Assembly: GCA_000721275.1 (NCBI GenBank)
Contig: JOFO01000002.1
Span: forward strand, 124,001-188,000
DNA: 64,000 nt
Reading direction: 5' to 3'
From: Microtetraspora glauca
Lineage (GTDB): Bacteria > Actinomycetota > Actinomycetes > Streptomycetales > Streptomycetaceae
Shown here: positions 33,107 to 41,717 of the stretch, one piece after another
How positions within the stretch are numbered: the stretch's first letter is position 1
How the letters are laid out: the number at the start of each line of letters is the position of its first letter
Program-made: the position numbers and the translations under genes
The notes under the pieces: generated by a model
What the model saw: only the letters and a program-made list of their open reading frames with translations
Databases searched by the model: none
What the model was told of the DNA's origin: nothing

Positions 33107-33278
33107 GGTCCGGCCCTCGCCGCCGGTCCCGGACACGGCACCGGACCCGTCCGGGGTCCGGCTCCCGCCGCCGCTCCGGCGTCCCGGCGGGACGGTGCGC
33201 GTCGGCGCGCACCGGTCGCGGGTCCGCGACGCGGCGCGGCGGCGTTCGAGTCCCCGGGGTCCCGGTGGCGGTCCGGGC

Positions 33279-33671
33279 TCAGCAGTCGCGGAGTTCCGGG
33301 GACTGGTTGAGCAGCTGGCCCCGGATCGAGGTGAAGCGGGCGAGCCGGTCGTCCACCGCCGGGTCCAGCGGGAAGACGGCCACGCGGTGGCAGTTCTGGA
33401 AGGCCAGACGCACCCCGAAGTGACGCTGGAGCGCACCGCGTATCGCGTCGCTCGCCAGCGCGCGCAGCAGCTGACCACGTGCCTGCTCGTTCGGCGGCGG
33501 CGTCTGGTTGTCGGCGAACTCGCCGCCTTCCACCTCCAGCTGGGCCACCAGAGAACTGATCATCTCCCACGCGTAGGGCAGGGAGGTCCGGACGCAGTCG
33601 ACGAAGGCGGCTTCGTCGACCTCGCCTCGCTCGGCCTGTTCCAACAGTGCCGGTGAGACGTCGAGCGACAT
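33279..33671 (-). CDS. SCO5389 family protein
   Basis: 130 aa from ATG 33671, which has GAGAGGAG upstream; the longer open frame is not supported. The sequence MSLDVSPALLEQAERGEVDE, CVRTSLPYAWEMISSLVAQL, and DAIRGALQRHFGVRLAFQNCHRVAVFPL fits the actinobacterial SCO5389 family, small and acidic, with no catalytic motif visible to me. It is divergent from nucS (227 bp between starts), and this pairing is seen in related genomes as far as I recall. Function unknown. Confidence 0.85.
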   Translation of the reverse strand: MSLDVSPALLEQAERGEVDEAAFVDCVRTSLPYAWEMISSLVAQLEVEGGEFADNQTPPPNEQARGQLLRALASDAIRGALQRHFGVRLAFQNCHRVAVFPLDPAVDDRLARFTSIRGQLLNQSPELRDC

Positions 33672-33884
33672 GGGTTCTCCTCTCGCGACCCCGCGGACGG
33701 GGTCTGTGCGGGCAGGGTCGAGGGCCGCCGTACGCCACGCAGCGTGCACGGACGACGACCTCCGGCATCCACGGTAAGCGCGCGGTCCGGTCGGCACCAG
33801 GAGAATGGGCACACAACAGGCCGATAACCGACGGGTGTTCGTCTCACTCGGGTGCCCGAATCGCGTAGAAGGGCGCTCCTCTTG

Positions 33885-33890
33885 TAGCGT
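33885..33890 (+). promoter_or_regulatory. -10 element of nucS (leaderless)
   Basis: TAGCGT lies 8 nt before the ATG at 33899. The lack of a ribosome site favours a leaderless transcript and argues against the in-frame TTG at 33890. Confidence 0.45.
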
Positions 33891-33898
33891 TGGCGACC

Positions 33899-34579
33899 AT
33901 GCGTCTCGTCATTGCCCGCTGTTCCGTGGACTACGCGGGCCGGCTCACGGCCCACCTACCCTCCGCGCCCCGTCTGATCCTGGTCAAGGCGGACGGCAGC
34001 GTCTCCATCCACGCGGACGACCGGGCGTACAAACCGCTCAACTGGATGTCCCCGCCGTGCACCCTCAAGGAGGACTCCGAGGGCGCGGACGGCGCGGCCG
34101 GCGTCTGGACGGTGATCAACAAAGCGGGCGAGAAACTGATCATCACGATGGAGGAGATCCTCCACGACTCGTCGCACGAACTGGGCGTGGACCCGGGTCT
34201 CATCAAGGACGGCGTCGAGGCGCACCTCCAGGAACTGCTCGCCGACCGCATCGAGACGCTGGGCGAGGGCTGGACGCTGGTGCGCCGCGAGTACCCGACG
34301 GCGATCGGCCCCGTCGACATCCTGTGCCGGGACGCGGACGGCGCCACGGTCGCGGTGGAGATCAAGCGGCGCGGCGAGATCGACGGCGTCGAGCAGCTGA
34401 CCCGCTATCTGGAACTGCTCAACCGCGATCCCCTGCTCGCGCCGGTGAAGGGCATCTTCGCGGCCCAGGAGATCAAGCCGCAGGCACGGGTGCTGGCGAC
34501 GGACCGCGGGATCGGCTGCGTGGTGCTCGACTACGACGCGCTGCGCGGCATCGAGGACGACAAGCTGCGGCTGTTCTGA
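33899..34579 (+). CDS. nucS: NucS/EndoMS mismatch-specific endonuclease
   Basis: 226 aa from ATG 33899. The N-terminal domain ([40 protein letters not shown]) binds DNA. The C-terminal RecB-like nuclease holds [12 protein letters not shown] and [22 protein letters not shown], giving the Asp, Glu-X-Lys catalytic set. The very end, DDKLRLF, fits the beta-clamp-binding tail. NucS replaces MutS/MutL in most actinobacteria and cuts both strands at G-T, G-G and T-T mismatches. A strong terminator follows. Confidence 0.94.
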   Translation: MRLVIARCSVDYAGRLTAHLPSAPRLILVKADGSVSIHADDRAYKPLNWMSPPCTLKEDSEGADGAAGVWTVINKAGEKLIITMEEILHDSSHELGVDPGLIKDGVEAHLQELLADRIETLGEGWTLVRREYPTAIGPVDILCRDADGATVAVEIKRRGEIDGVEQLTRYLELLNRDPLLAPVKGIFAAQEIKPQARVLATDRGIGCVVLDYDALRGIEDDKLRLF

Positions 34580-34597
34580 GCCGGGCGGTACGACGAC

Positions 34598-34638
34598 GGG
34601 GACGGCCCCGGGCGCGAGAAGCGCCCGGGGCCGTCCCC
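34598..34638. terminator. nucS terminator (bidirectional)
   Basis: Perfect 18-bp stem (34598-34615 with 34621-34638), loop GAGAA, followed by TTT on the plus strand. It separates the convergent nucS and ATPase genes. Confidence 0.9.
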
Positions 34639-34655
34639 TTTCCCGCTCCCGCGCC

Positions 34656-37385
34656 TCAGCTCACGGGGGTGGTGCCGGCGGGGGTGCCGTCGAGGGTGGA
34701 GGAGGCGGCGTTGCTGGGCGCCTCGTTGCTGGCCGTCGTGCTCGGCGTCTCGGGCGACGACGGAGTGGCGGAGCTCGTCGTCGGCTCCGGGCCGGGACTC
34801 TCCGAGGTCGGCGGGGGCGAGGTGGTCGTCGGCGGTGCGGACGTCGTGGTGGGCGAGGCCGGCGGCGGGGTGGTCGTGGGCTGTCCCGTCGACGGGGCCG
34901 TCGGGGCGTCCGTGGTGCCGGTCCCGGTGCCGGGCGTGCTCGTCGTCGCCGACGGGTCGGGGTCCCCCGAGGCGCTGGTGGACGGCGAGTCCGTCGCCGT
35001 CGGGTCGGTCGACGTGGCCGTCGAGGCCGCCCCGGAGGTGGTGGGCCCGGGCGTGCCGGAGGCGGTGGGCGTGCCCGTCTCGGCCGGGTCGCCGGCCTCG
35101 CCCTCCGCCGGGGTCCCGTCGTCGGTGCTGGGGGTCTCGTCTCCGCCGCCCTGGTCGGCGGTGGCGTCGGTGGTGACGGTGCCGGAGGTGGGGGTGTCGT
35201 CGTTGCCGGAGGTGGCGCCGAGGGTGACGACGGTGCCGAGGACGGCGACGAGGAGCGCCCCTGCGCCGACGGCGGCCAGGTTGCGGCGGGTGCCGTCGAG
35301 GATGCCCGCCGCCAGGCCCTTGCGCGGCGGGGCGGCCGGGGCGGGGTCGGGTCGGGTGACGAGGGTGGGTCCCTGCTCCGCGAAGTCCGGGTAGTCCGGG
35401 AAGGAGGGGACGGCCGGGACGACGGGGGTGGTCGCCGCGGTGGCCGGGCCGGTGCCCGGGACCGGCTGCAGCGGCGCGGTGGGCGGCTCGGCGGGCGCCG
35501 GGGCGGCGGCGCGGACGGCGGGCAGGCCGCGCGCCGGCGAGTCGGTACGGGACGGCTGCGGGGGCTGCGGCTGCTCGCGGTCGCGGCCGAGGTCGGCGAC
35601 GAGGGCGAGGGCCCGGCGGCCGGCGACGGTGCCGCGCTTGTCGGCGAGGACGCCGCGCAGGCCGATGGACGCCTCCAGTTCGGCGCGGGCGCGGCCGAGG
35701 TTGCCGGCGCAGAGGGCGAGGACGCCGAGCTCGTGGTGGAAGTACGCCTCCTCCGCGACGTCGCCGGCGAGCCGGGCGGCCTCCTGCCCGGAGCGCAGGG
35801 CGCGTTCCCAGGCGCCCCAGTGCAGGCCGGCGGCGAAGGCGGGGGCGGCGGCCCGGGCGAGGGCGACGGCGGTGGCGCGCGGGTCGGCGGCGGTCTCGCC
35901 GGAACCGTCCCCGGCCGCTCCCCCGCCGTCCGTGCCGGCCGCGCCGCCCTGCGTACCGCCGACGAGGGCGGCGAGGGCGGCGAGCAGGGCGTCGGCCTCG
36001 GCGGCGGCGCGGTCGGGGCCGACGGACGGGTGGCCGGCCCACCAGGCGTAGTGCTGGGCGGAGGTGTGGGCGCGGTCGGCCGCGTCGAGGCCGTAGCCGT
36101 GGGCGAGGAGCTGGGTGAGGACGCCGCCGGCGAGGCGGTGCCGGGGGCCGACGGGGCTGAGGAGGCCGCAGGCGCGGAGCTCGCCGAGGGCGGCGTCGGC
36201 GTGGGTGTCGCCGACGAGCGCCGGGAGGTGGGCGTGGTGCGGGACCTCGCCGCCGAGGGCGACGGCGAAGCGCAGGGTGGTCTGGGCGGCGCGGCTGAGC
36301 CGGGAGGCGAGCAGCGCGGCGGGGGCGGCGCCCTCGCCGAGGCTGGGCAGCGGCACGTCGTGGAGTTCGACGTCGGGGTCCTCGTACGGATCGGCGGGGC
36401 GGCCGGCGGAGCCCGTGCCGGGGCCGGTGCCGGTGGGGCCGAACGCCTCCTCCAGGGCGCCGAAGGCGTCGAACTCGGCGGGGGTGACGCGGAGCCGGTC
36501 GCGCTGCCGGAGCAGGGCGCCGGCCTGGACGAAGCGGAGCGGCAGGCCCTCGGACTCGAACCAGAGGTCGCCGGCCCAGTTGGCCTCCTCGTCGGTGAGG
36601 CGGCGGCCGACAGCGGCCTCCAGCAGGGCGAGGGAGGCGGCGCGGCCGAGGCCGGGGAGGGCGACCTCCTCGATCGCGGCGTCCGCCGAGGGGGCGGGGA
36701 CGCCGGGGGCGGCGGCGAACAGGAAGGCGCACTCGGGGGCGGCGGCGAGGAGTTCGTCGAGGGCGGCGCCGCCGAACTCCAGGTCGTCCACGACGACGAC
36801 GGCGCCGACGCCGGCGAGGTCGGCGCGCAGGCCGTCGCGGTCGGGGCGGTGGCCGGGGGCGTACAGGACGGCGGCGCGGAGGTCGTGGAGGAGTTCGGCG
36901 GTGGTGCGGTGGTGGCCGCAGAGGCGGACGACGCCGTCGGGGGCGAGCGTGGCGACGTCGGCGGCGACGGCGTCCAGGAGGGCGGTGCGGCCGGAGCCGT
37001 CGGGGCCGGTGAGGCGGGCGCTGCGGCCCCGGGTCAGGATCTCGGTGAGCCGGGCGCGCTGTTCCTCGCGCTCCAGGAGGGGCAGTGCGGGGGCGGCGGG
37101 GCCGGGCGGTACGGGGGCGGTGGCGGCGCGGGCGGCCTCGGCGCGCTCCTCGGGGGTGCGGCGGCGGGCGGCGGGGGGTTCCTCGCCGGGCGGGCACGCC
37201 TCGATCTCGCTGCCGTCGACGGGGTTGACGGTGAGCAGCAGGCCGCCGGAGACGATCCGGGTGACGCGGGCGCGGGCGGGGGTCGCGGCGGCGCGCTCGG
37301 GCAGGGCGGCGGGGTGGGCGGGGCGGGCGTCCTCGGCCGCGGTGTCGTGACCGGACTCGTCCGGCCCCCGGTGTATCGGGTCCAT
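34656..37385 (-). CDS. Membrane-anchored ATPase-like protein with mucin-like tail
   Basis: 909 aa from ATG 37385. Disordered Pro/Ala-rich N-terminus (1-100), then a P-loop ATPase: REEQRARLTEILTRGR, Walker A GPDGSGRTAL (127-136), Walker B AVVVVDDLEFG, and helical sensor/winged regions (LGELRACGLLSPVGPRHRLA). A TPR-like segment follows (EAYFHHELGVLALCAGNLGR). One membrane helix (LAAVGAGALLVAVLGTVVTL, ~702-725) leads to a 184-residue extracellular Thr/Ser/Pro tail with no Cys. The arrangement resembles a STAND regulator fused to a surface stalk. The ligand and DNA target, if any, are unknown. The Walker A is a weak match. Confidence 0.8.
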   Translation of the reverse strand: MDPIHRGPDESGHDTAAEDARPAHPAALPERAAATPARARVTRIVSGGLLLTVNPVDGSEIEACPPGEEPPAARRRTPEERAEAARAATAPVPPGPAAPALPLLEREEQRARLTEILTRGRSARLTGPDGSGRTALLDAVAADVATLAPDGVVRLCGHHRTTAELLHDLRAAVLYAPGHRPDRDGLRADLAGVGAVVVVDDLEFGGAALDELLAAAPECAFLFAAAPGVPAPSADAAIEEVALPGLGRAASLALLEAAVGRRLTDEEANWAGDLWFESEGLPLRFVQAGALLRQRDRLRVTPAEFDAFGALEEAFGPTGTGPGTGSAGRPADPYEDPDVELHDVPLPSLGEGAAPAALLASRLSRAAQTTLRFAVALGGEVPHHAHLPALVGDTHADAALGELRACGLLSPVGPRHRLAGGVLTQLLAHGYGLDAADRAHTSAQHYAWWAGHPSVGPDRAAAEADALLAALAALVGGTQGGAAGTDGGGAAGDGSGETAADPRATAVALARAAAPAFAAGLHWGAWERALRSGQEAARLAGDVAEEAYFHHELGVLALCAGNLGRARAELEASIGLRGVLADKRGTVAGRRALALVADLGRDREQPQPPQPSRTDSPARGLPAVRAAAPAPAEPPTAPLQPVPGTGPATAATTPVVPAVPSFPDYPDFAEQGPTLVTRPDPAPAAPPRKGLAAGILDGTRRNLAAVGAGALLVAVLGTVVTLGATSGNDDTPTSGTVTTDATADQGGGDETPSTDDGTPAEGEAGDPAETGTPTASGTPGPTTSGAASTATSTDPTATDSPSTSASGDPDPSATTSTPGTGTGTTDAPTAPSTGQPTTTPPPASPTTTSAPPTTTSPPPTSESPGPEPTTSSATPSSPETPSTTASNEAPSNAASSTLDGTPAGTTPVS

Positions 37386-37692
37386 GGTCAAAGCCCCCAA
37401 GAGCGGTGGTGCGGAGCCCGCCGGGTGGGTGGTGTCGTCGGGTGCGGGCGACCGAACCCTAGACGGTCGCGGGGCGCCCGGGAACAGCCGGGGTGCCGTC
37501 GAGCCCAAGACGTCACGGTCTCGTGAGGATTGAGCGTGACGCCTGGTTCGCACAGGGGCTTCACCATCGGTTCACCCCGGGACCGGGCCGGTCCGGACGC
37601 GACCCCGTCCCCTTGGAGGAGTGCCCTCCGTCCTTCCGGACGGCCGGCGCCCGTCCCTCCGTACGCCCAAGGCCCCCGGCCCGTCCGCCCGT
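37386..37692. other. 307-bp non-coding spacer, probable promoter of the ATPase gene
   Basis: No gene supported. On the minus strand TAGGGT (37456-37461) is a -10 candidate about 70 nt before the ATPase start, and TTCCCG 17 bp further upstream could be the -35. A CGTCACG-N17-CGTGACG inverted pair (37511-37541) lies further upstream. Confidence 0.45.
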
Positions 37693-38016
37693 TCAGACGC
37701 GGGGCAGCGACTCCAGGGCGAGGCCGCCCTCGATGGCGAGGATGCGGTGGAGGCGGGTCGCCACGAGGAGCCGCTGCATCTGCGGCGGGACCCCGCGCAG
37801 GACGAGCCGGCGGCCGCAGCGGCCGGCCCGCCGGTGCGCGCCCATGATCACGCCGAGTCCGGTCGCGTCCCAGGAGTCGAGCCCGGTCAGGTCGAGGACC
37901 AGGTCGCCGACGCCGTCGTCGACGGCCGAGTGCAGGACCGTACGGGCGTCCGCCGCGCTGCGGACGTCGAGGCGGCCCCCGACGACCAGCTCGACGTGGT
38001 CGCCCCTGATGTGCAT
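37693..38016 (-). CDS. STAS domain anti-sigma factor antagonist
   Basis: 107 aa from ATG 38016 with GGGGAG upstream. Short STAS fold: HIRGDHVELVVGGRLDVRSA, TVLHSAVDDGVGDLVLDLTG, then LDSWDATGLGVIMGAHRRAG. The usual phosphorylated Ser of the DSSGL motif is Thr here (DATGL), which is still a possible kinase target. Typical partners are an anti-sigma kinase and a SigB-type sigma factor, but none lies in the window, so this is an orphan antagonist. Confidence 0.85.
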   Translation of the reverse strand: MHIRGDHVELVVGGRLDVRSAADARTVLHSAVDDGVGDLVLDLTGLDSWDATGLGVIMGAHRRAGRCGRRLVLRGVPPQMQRLLVATRLHRILAIEGGLALESLPRV

Positions 38017-38143
38017 AGTCGCTCCCCGGGAAATGCTCCGTCTTCGCAACAACTGACTGCTGCCTCGGCAGATACGTTGCGCCTTGTCAGCAAACCGATA
38101 CCGAAATTCACCCCGTGGAGTGACGAGGGGTGGCGCCTCGGAC

Positions 38144-38992
38144 TCAGTACGTATAAAAGCCCTGCCCGCTCTTGCGGCCGATGTCACCCGCGTCCACCAT
38201 CCGGCGCATCAGCTCCGGCGGCGCGAACTTCTCGTCCTGGGACTCGGTGTAGATGTTGCCGGCGGCGTTCACCAGGATGTCGATGCCGGTGAGGTCGGCG
38301 GTGGCGAGCGGGCCCATGGCGTGGCCGAAGCCGAGCTTGCAGGCGGTGTCGATGTCCTCGGCGGTGGCGACGCCCGACTCGTACAGCTTGGCGGCCTCGA
38401 CGACGAGGGCGGAGATCAGCCGGGTGGTGACGAAGCCGGCGACGTCGCGGTTGACGACGATGCAGGTCTTGCCGACGGACTCGGCGAACGCGCGGGCGGC
38501 GGCCAGGGTGGCGTCGCTGGTCTTGTGGCCGCGGACGAGCTCGACGAGCTGCATCATCGGGACGGGCGAGAAGAAGTGGACGCCGACGACGGCCTCGGGG
38601 CGCCCGGTCACCGCGGCGATCTTGGTGATCGGGATCGCGGAGGTGTTGGAGGCGAGGACGGCGCCGTCCTTGACGATCTTGTCGAGCGAGCGGAAGATCT
38701 CGTGCTTGACGTCGAGGTTCTCGAAAACGGCCTCGACGACGACGTCCGCGTCGGCGACGGCGTCGAGGTCGGTGGTGGCGGTGATCCGGCCGAGCGCGGC
38801 GGCGGCGTCCTCGGCGGTGAGCCGGCCCTTGGCGACGAACTTGTCGTACGAGGCCCGGATGCCGTCGGTGCCCCGGGTGAGGGCGGCGTCGGTGACGTCC
38901 CGCAGGACGACGTCCCAGCCGGCCTGGGCCGAGACCTGCGCGATGCCGGACCCCATGAGTCCGGCCCCGATGACGGCGAGCTTCCCAGCCAC
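38144..38992 (-). CDS. 3-hydroxybutyryl-CoA dehydrogenase
   Basis: 282 aa from GTG 38992 with AAGGGG just upstream. Rossmann motif LAVIGAGLMGSGIAQVSAQA at the N-terminus, catalytic set SNTSAIPIT and GVHFFSPVPMMQLVE, and the C-terminal 3HCDH domain (DTACKLGFGHAMGPLATADL). The reaction is acetoacetyl-CoA plus NAD(P)H to 3-hydroxybutyryl-CoA. It works after thiolase in butyrate and PHB-type metabolism and would feed the C4 pool used by isobutyryl-CoA mutase; this link is inference. Confidence 0.92.
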   Translation of the reverse strand: MAGKLAVIGAGLMGSGIAQVSAQAGWDVVLRDVTDAALTRGTDGIRASYDKFVAKGRLTAEDAAAALGRITATTDLDAVADADVVVEAVFENLDVKHEIFRSLDKIVKDGAVLASNTSAIPITKIAAVTGRPEAVVGVHFFSPVPMMQLVELVRGHKTSDATLAAARAFAESVGKTCIVVNRDVAGFVTTRLISALVVEAAKLYESGVATAEDIDTACKLGFGHAMGPLATADLTGIDILVNAAGNIYTESQDEKFAPPELMRRMVDAGDIGRKSGQGFYTY

Positions 38993-39209
38993 GATTCCAC
39001 CCCTTAACGCCTGTTCACTTCTGGCTCTCCGGCGGAGATTAGCGGGCGCGGGCCGCCATGTGACCGTGAAGTAATGCGCGTCACGCTCTCTTTGACGGAC
39101 GTCACACTCGCGACACCCCCGGGGGCCGCGGCCCGGCCGCCGGCGGCGGTCTCGCGGGGGAGGAAGCCGGCGGCGGTGGGAGCGGCGCGCCCGGGAGGCG
39201 GGGCGTCAC

Positions 39210-39215
39210 TAGGGT
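39210..39215 (+). promoter_or_regulatory. -10 element of the adenosyltransferase gene (leaderless)
   Basis: TAGGGT ends 6 nt before the ATG at 39222. No ribosome site, so a leaderless start is likely. Confidence 0.45.
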
Positions 39216-39221
39216 GGTCCC

Positions 39222-39794
39222 ATGGTCAATCTGACGCGCATCTACACCCGTACCGGCGACCAGGGCACCACCGCCCTCGGCGACATGAGCCGCACCGCCA
39301 AGACCGACCTCAGGATCGCGGCCTACGCCGACGCCAACGAGGCCAACGCCGTCATCGGCACGGCCATCGCGCTCGGCGGGCTCGACGAGGCCGTGGTGAA
39401 GGTCCTCGTCCGGGTCCAGAACGACCTGTTCGACGTGGGCGCCGACCTCGCCACGCCGGTGGTCCCGGACCCGGAGTACCCGCCGCTGCGGGTGGAGCAG
39501 TCGTACGTCGACAAGCTGGAGGCGGACTGCGACCGCTTCCTGGAGGACCTGGAGAAGCTGCGCTCCTTCATCCTGCCCGGCGGCACGCCCGGCGCGGCGC
39601 TGCTGCACCAGGCGTGCACGGTGGTCCGGCGGGCCGAGCGGTCGACCTGGGCCGCGATGGAGGTGCACGGCGAGACGATGAACCCGCTCACCGCCACCTA
39701 CCTCAACCGGCTGTCAGACCTGCTCTTCATCCTTGCGCGGACCGCGAACCGCGAGGTCGGGGACGTGCTCTGGGTCCCGGGCGGCGACCGCTGA
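39222..39794 (+). CDS. PduO-type cob(I)alamin adenosyltransferase
   Basis: 190 aa. Motifs are RIYTRTGDQGTTALGD (ATP site), AYADANEANAVIGTAIAL, RVQNDLFDVGADLATP, RRAERSTWAA and NRLSDLLFILARTAN. This enzyme makes adenosylcobalamin, the cofactor of isobutyryl- and methylmalonyl-CoA mutases, so it fits the B12 theme of icmA, meaB and mce. Its last 81 nt overlap the convergent membrane-protein gene. Confidence 0.92.
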   Translation: MVNLTRIYTRTGDQGTTALGDMSRTAKTDLRIAAYADANEANAVIGTAIALGGLDEAVVKVLVRVQNDLFDVGADLATPVVPDPEYPPLRVEQSYVDKLEADCDRFLEDLEKLRSFILPGGTPGAALLHQACTVVRRAERSTWAAMEVHGETMNPLTATYLNRLSDLLFILARTANREVGDVLWVPGGDR

Positions 39795-40346
39795 CGCCTT
39801 CCCGGACGCGTCCTCCCCGTCCTTCTTGGGGAAGACCGCGTAGCTGAGCGCGATCAGGCCGTGGATGCCGACGGCCTTCCACACGGCGCTGATCGTGGAG
39901 TGGAGTCCGGAGGTGTCGCCGCCGTCCCCGACGTAGGCGATCGCGGCCAGCAGCAGCCCGGAGGCGACGGCGCCCGCGACCACCGAGCCCAGCCAGATCG
40001 CGCCCTCGTGCCGGGCCCGGGCGAGTCCGTACCGGGGCGGCTTCGGGGGCGGCGGGGCGTCGCCGAAGCGGTGGGCGGCGTGCCCGTCGAGCCACTTCAC
40101 GGTGCGGTGGCCGTGGCCGACGGTGTAGCCGATGTACGCGGCGGCGATGCCGTGCCGCCAGCTGGGGTCGGCGCCGTTCTTGAGGTCCATCGCCGTGACG
40201 ACGAGGAGCAGCACCTCCAGGAGCGGCTCGCACAGCAGGAGCCCCATGCCGAGCCGGGGCATCCGCAGCAGATAGCGGGCGGCGAGCCCGGCGGCCAGCA
40301 GGACCCAGAACCCCACCTCGCAGACGATGATCAGCGTGACGATCAC
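39714..40346 (-). CDS. Integral membrane protein of unknown function
   Basis: 210 aa from GTG 40346 with AAAGGGGAAA upstream. Four hydrophobic segments: VTLIIVCEVGFWVLLAAGLA, MGLLLCEPLLEVLLLVVTAM, IWLGSVVAGAVASGLLLAAI, and the region AVGIHGLIALSYAVF. Conserved-looking patches are AAAYIGYTVGHGHRTVKWLD and PPPPKPPRYGLARARHEGAI. The last ~27 codons overlap the 3' end of the PduO gene on the opposite strand, so the original stop may have been lost. No function assigned. Confidence 0.75.
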   Translation of the reverse strand: MIVTLIIVCEVGFWVLLAAGLAARYLLRMPRLGMGLLLCEPLLEVLLLVVTAMDLKNGADPSWRHGIAAAYIGYTVGHGHRTVKWLDGHAAHRFGDAPPPPKPPRYGLARARHEGAIWLGSVVAGAVASGLLLAAIAYVGDGGDTSGLHSTISAVWKAVGIHGLIALSYAVFPKKDGEDASGKASAVAARDPEHVPDLAVRGPRKDEEQV

Positions 40347-40520
40347 GGCGTTTCCCCTTTCGCTTCCCCCGCCGGGTCCCTCCCAGCCTCCCGTGCGGTC
40401 CGGCGCGCCGCGTCGTCGCCGGAGACGAACCGCGCCTACATCGTTCGGCGGAGGCGCCGACCCGCCCGGATCGGCCCGGACGCCGAGGGCAGACGGGCCC
40501 GGGGCGTGTTGGATGGGGAC

Positions 40521-41717
40521 GTGACCCTCCCCCGTCCCCACCGCCACGACCTCCTCATCGCCCTCGCCGGCCTCTCCGTCGGCGTGCTGCTGTGGTCGTT
40601 CGGGCTGTACACCACGGCCGACCGGGTCTTCGACCAGCGGGGGGCGGCGCTCGTGCCGCTGACCGTGATGGCCGGGGCGGAGGCGCTGCGCCGGGCCGCG
40701 CCGTGGACCGCTCTGGTGACCGGGACGCTGGCCATCGTGGCCGACCAGCTGACCCAGGGGAACCTGGCGACGGTGCTGATGTTCACGGACGTGGTCTACG
40801 CGGCGGTCGTCTACGGCACCCCGGCGCAGGCCCGCCGCATCCCGTACACGACCGCGCTGGTCACCGTCGGCGTCACGGTGGCCTTCCTGGTCTGGTGGCA
40901 GAACGCCTACGCGCTGCTCGTCGGCGTGATCACCGGCATCGTCGCCTTCCTGCCGGCCGTCACCGGTTCCATCGTGCGCAACCACCGCGAGGCCGCCGAG
41001 TCCGCCCGGCTGCGCGCCGAGCAGACGGCGCTGCTGGCCGAGATGGACCGGACGCAGGCGGTGGTGGCGGAGCGGGCGCGGATGGCGCGGGAGCTGCACG
41101 ACATGGTGGCGAACCACCTCTCCGCGATCGCGATCCACTCGACGGCGGCGCTCTCCCTGGACGATCCCGGCACCACCCGGCAGGCGCTCGCGGTGATCCG
41201 CGAGAACAGCGTGGCGGGGCTGGCGGAGATGCGGCGGCTGATCGGGCTGCTGCGGGACAGCGGCGCGGAGACCGAGCCGGCCGCGACGGCGACGCTGGCG
41301 GGGCTCGACGCCCTGGTCGCCCAGGCGCGGGCCAACGGGTCGGCGAGCGGGCTGCGTTTCGTCCTGGACGACGCCCGCCGGGACGGTCCGGGGCTTCCGG
41401 CGCCGGTGGAGCTGGCGGCGTACCGGATCGTGCAGGAGTCGCTGACGAACGCGCTGAAGCACGCGGCGCCCGGCGAGGTGCGGGTGGCGCTCGCGCACCG
41501 GGACGGGGCGCTGCGGGTGACGGTGACGAGCCCGTACGGGCAGCGGCCGGGCCCCCGCGCGCCGGGATCCGGGGCGGGACTGGTGGGCATGCGGGAGCGG
41601 GTGGCGCTGCTGGGCGGGTCGCTGGAGGCCGGTCCGGCGGCGGTGGACGGCGGCGCGAGGGTGTGGCGGGTGCGGGCGGAGCTGCCCGTGGACGCGAGCG
41701 AGGAGGAGCGGGCATGA
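40521..41717 (+). CDS. chiS: ChiS-like sensor histidine kinase
   Basis: 398 aa from GTG 40521; TTGGAT six bases before it suggests a leaderless message, while GTG 40506 is an alternative. Four to five membrane segments (residues ~15-145) form the sensor. HisKA_3 follows, with the phosphorylated His in MARELHDMVANHLSAIAIHS, and an HATPase domain (YRIVQESLTNALKHA, GSGAGLVGMRERVALLGG). It precedes chiR with 4-nt overlap and chiC. In S. coelicolor and S. thermoviolaceus the ChiS/ChiR pair regulates the neighbouring chitinase, so that role is inferred here. Confidence 0.87.
   Translation: MTLPRPHRHDLLIALAGLSVGVLLWSFGLYTTADRVFDQRGAALVPLTVMAGAEALRRAAPWTALVTGTLAIVADQLTQGNLATVLMFTDVVYAAVVYGTPAQARRIPYTTALVTVGVTVAFLVWWQNAYALLVGVITGIVAFLPAVTGSIVRNHREAAESARLRAEQTALLAEMDRTQAVVAERARMARELHDMVANHLSAIAIHSTAALSLDDPGTTRQALAVIRENSVAGLAEMRRLIGLLRDSGAETEPAATATLAGLDALVAQARANGSASGLRFVLDDARRDGPGLPAPVELAAYRIVQESLTNALKHAAPGEVRVALAHRDGALRVTVTSPYGQRPGPRAPGSGAGLVGMRERVALLGGSLEAGPAAVDGGARVWRVRAELPVDASEEERA

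Noticed and set aside
31918..33816. A 632-codon minus-strand frame opposite the LLM oxidoreductase
   Set aside because: Ser/Arg/Pro-rich antisense artefact, lacking a domain.
35733..37526. A 597-codon plus-strand frame opposite the ATPase gene
   Set aside because: Gly/Val/Ala-rich artefact with no start signals.
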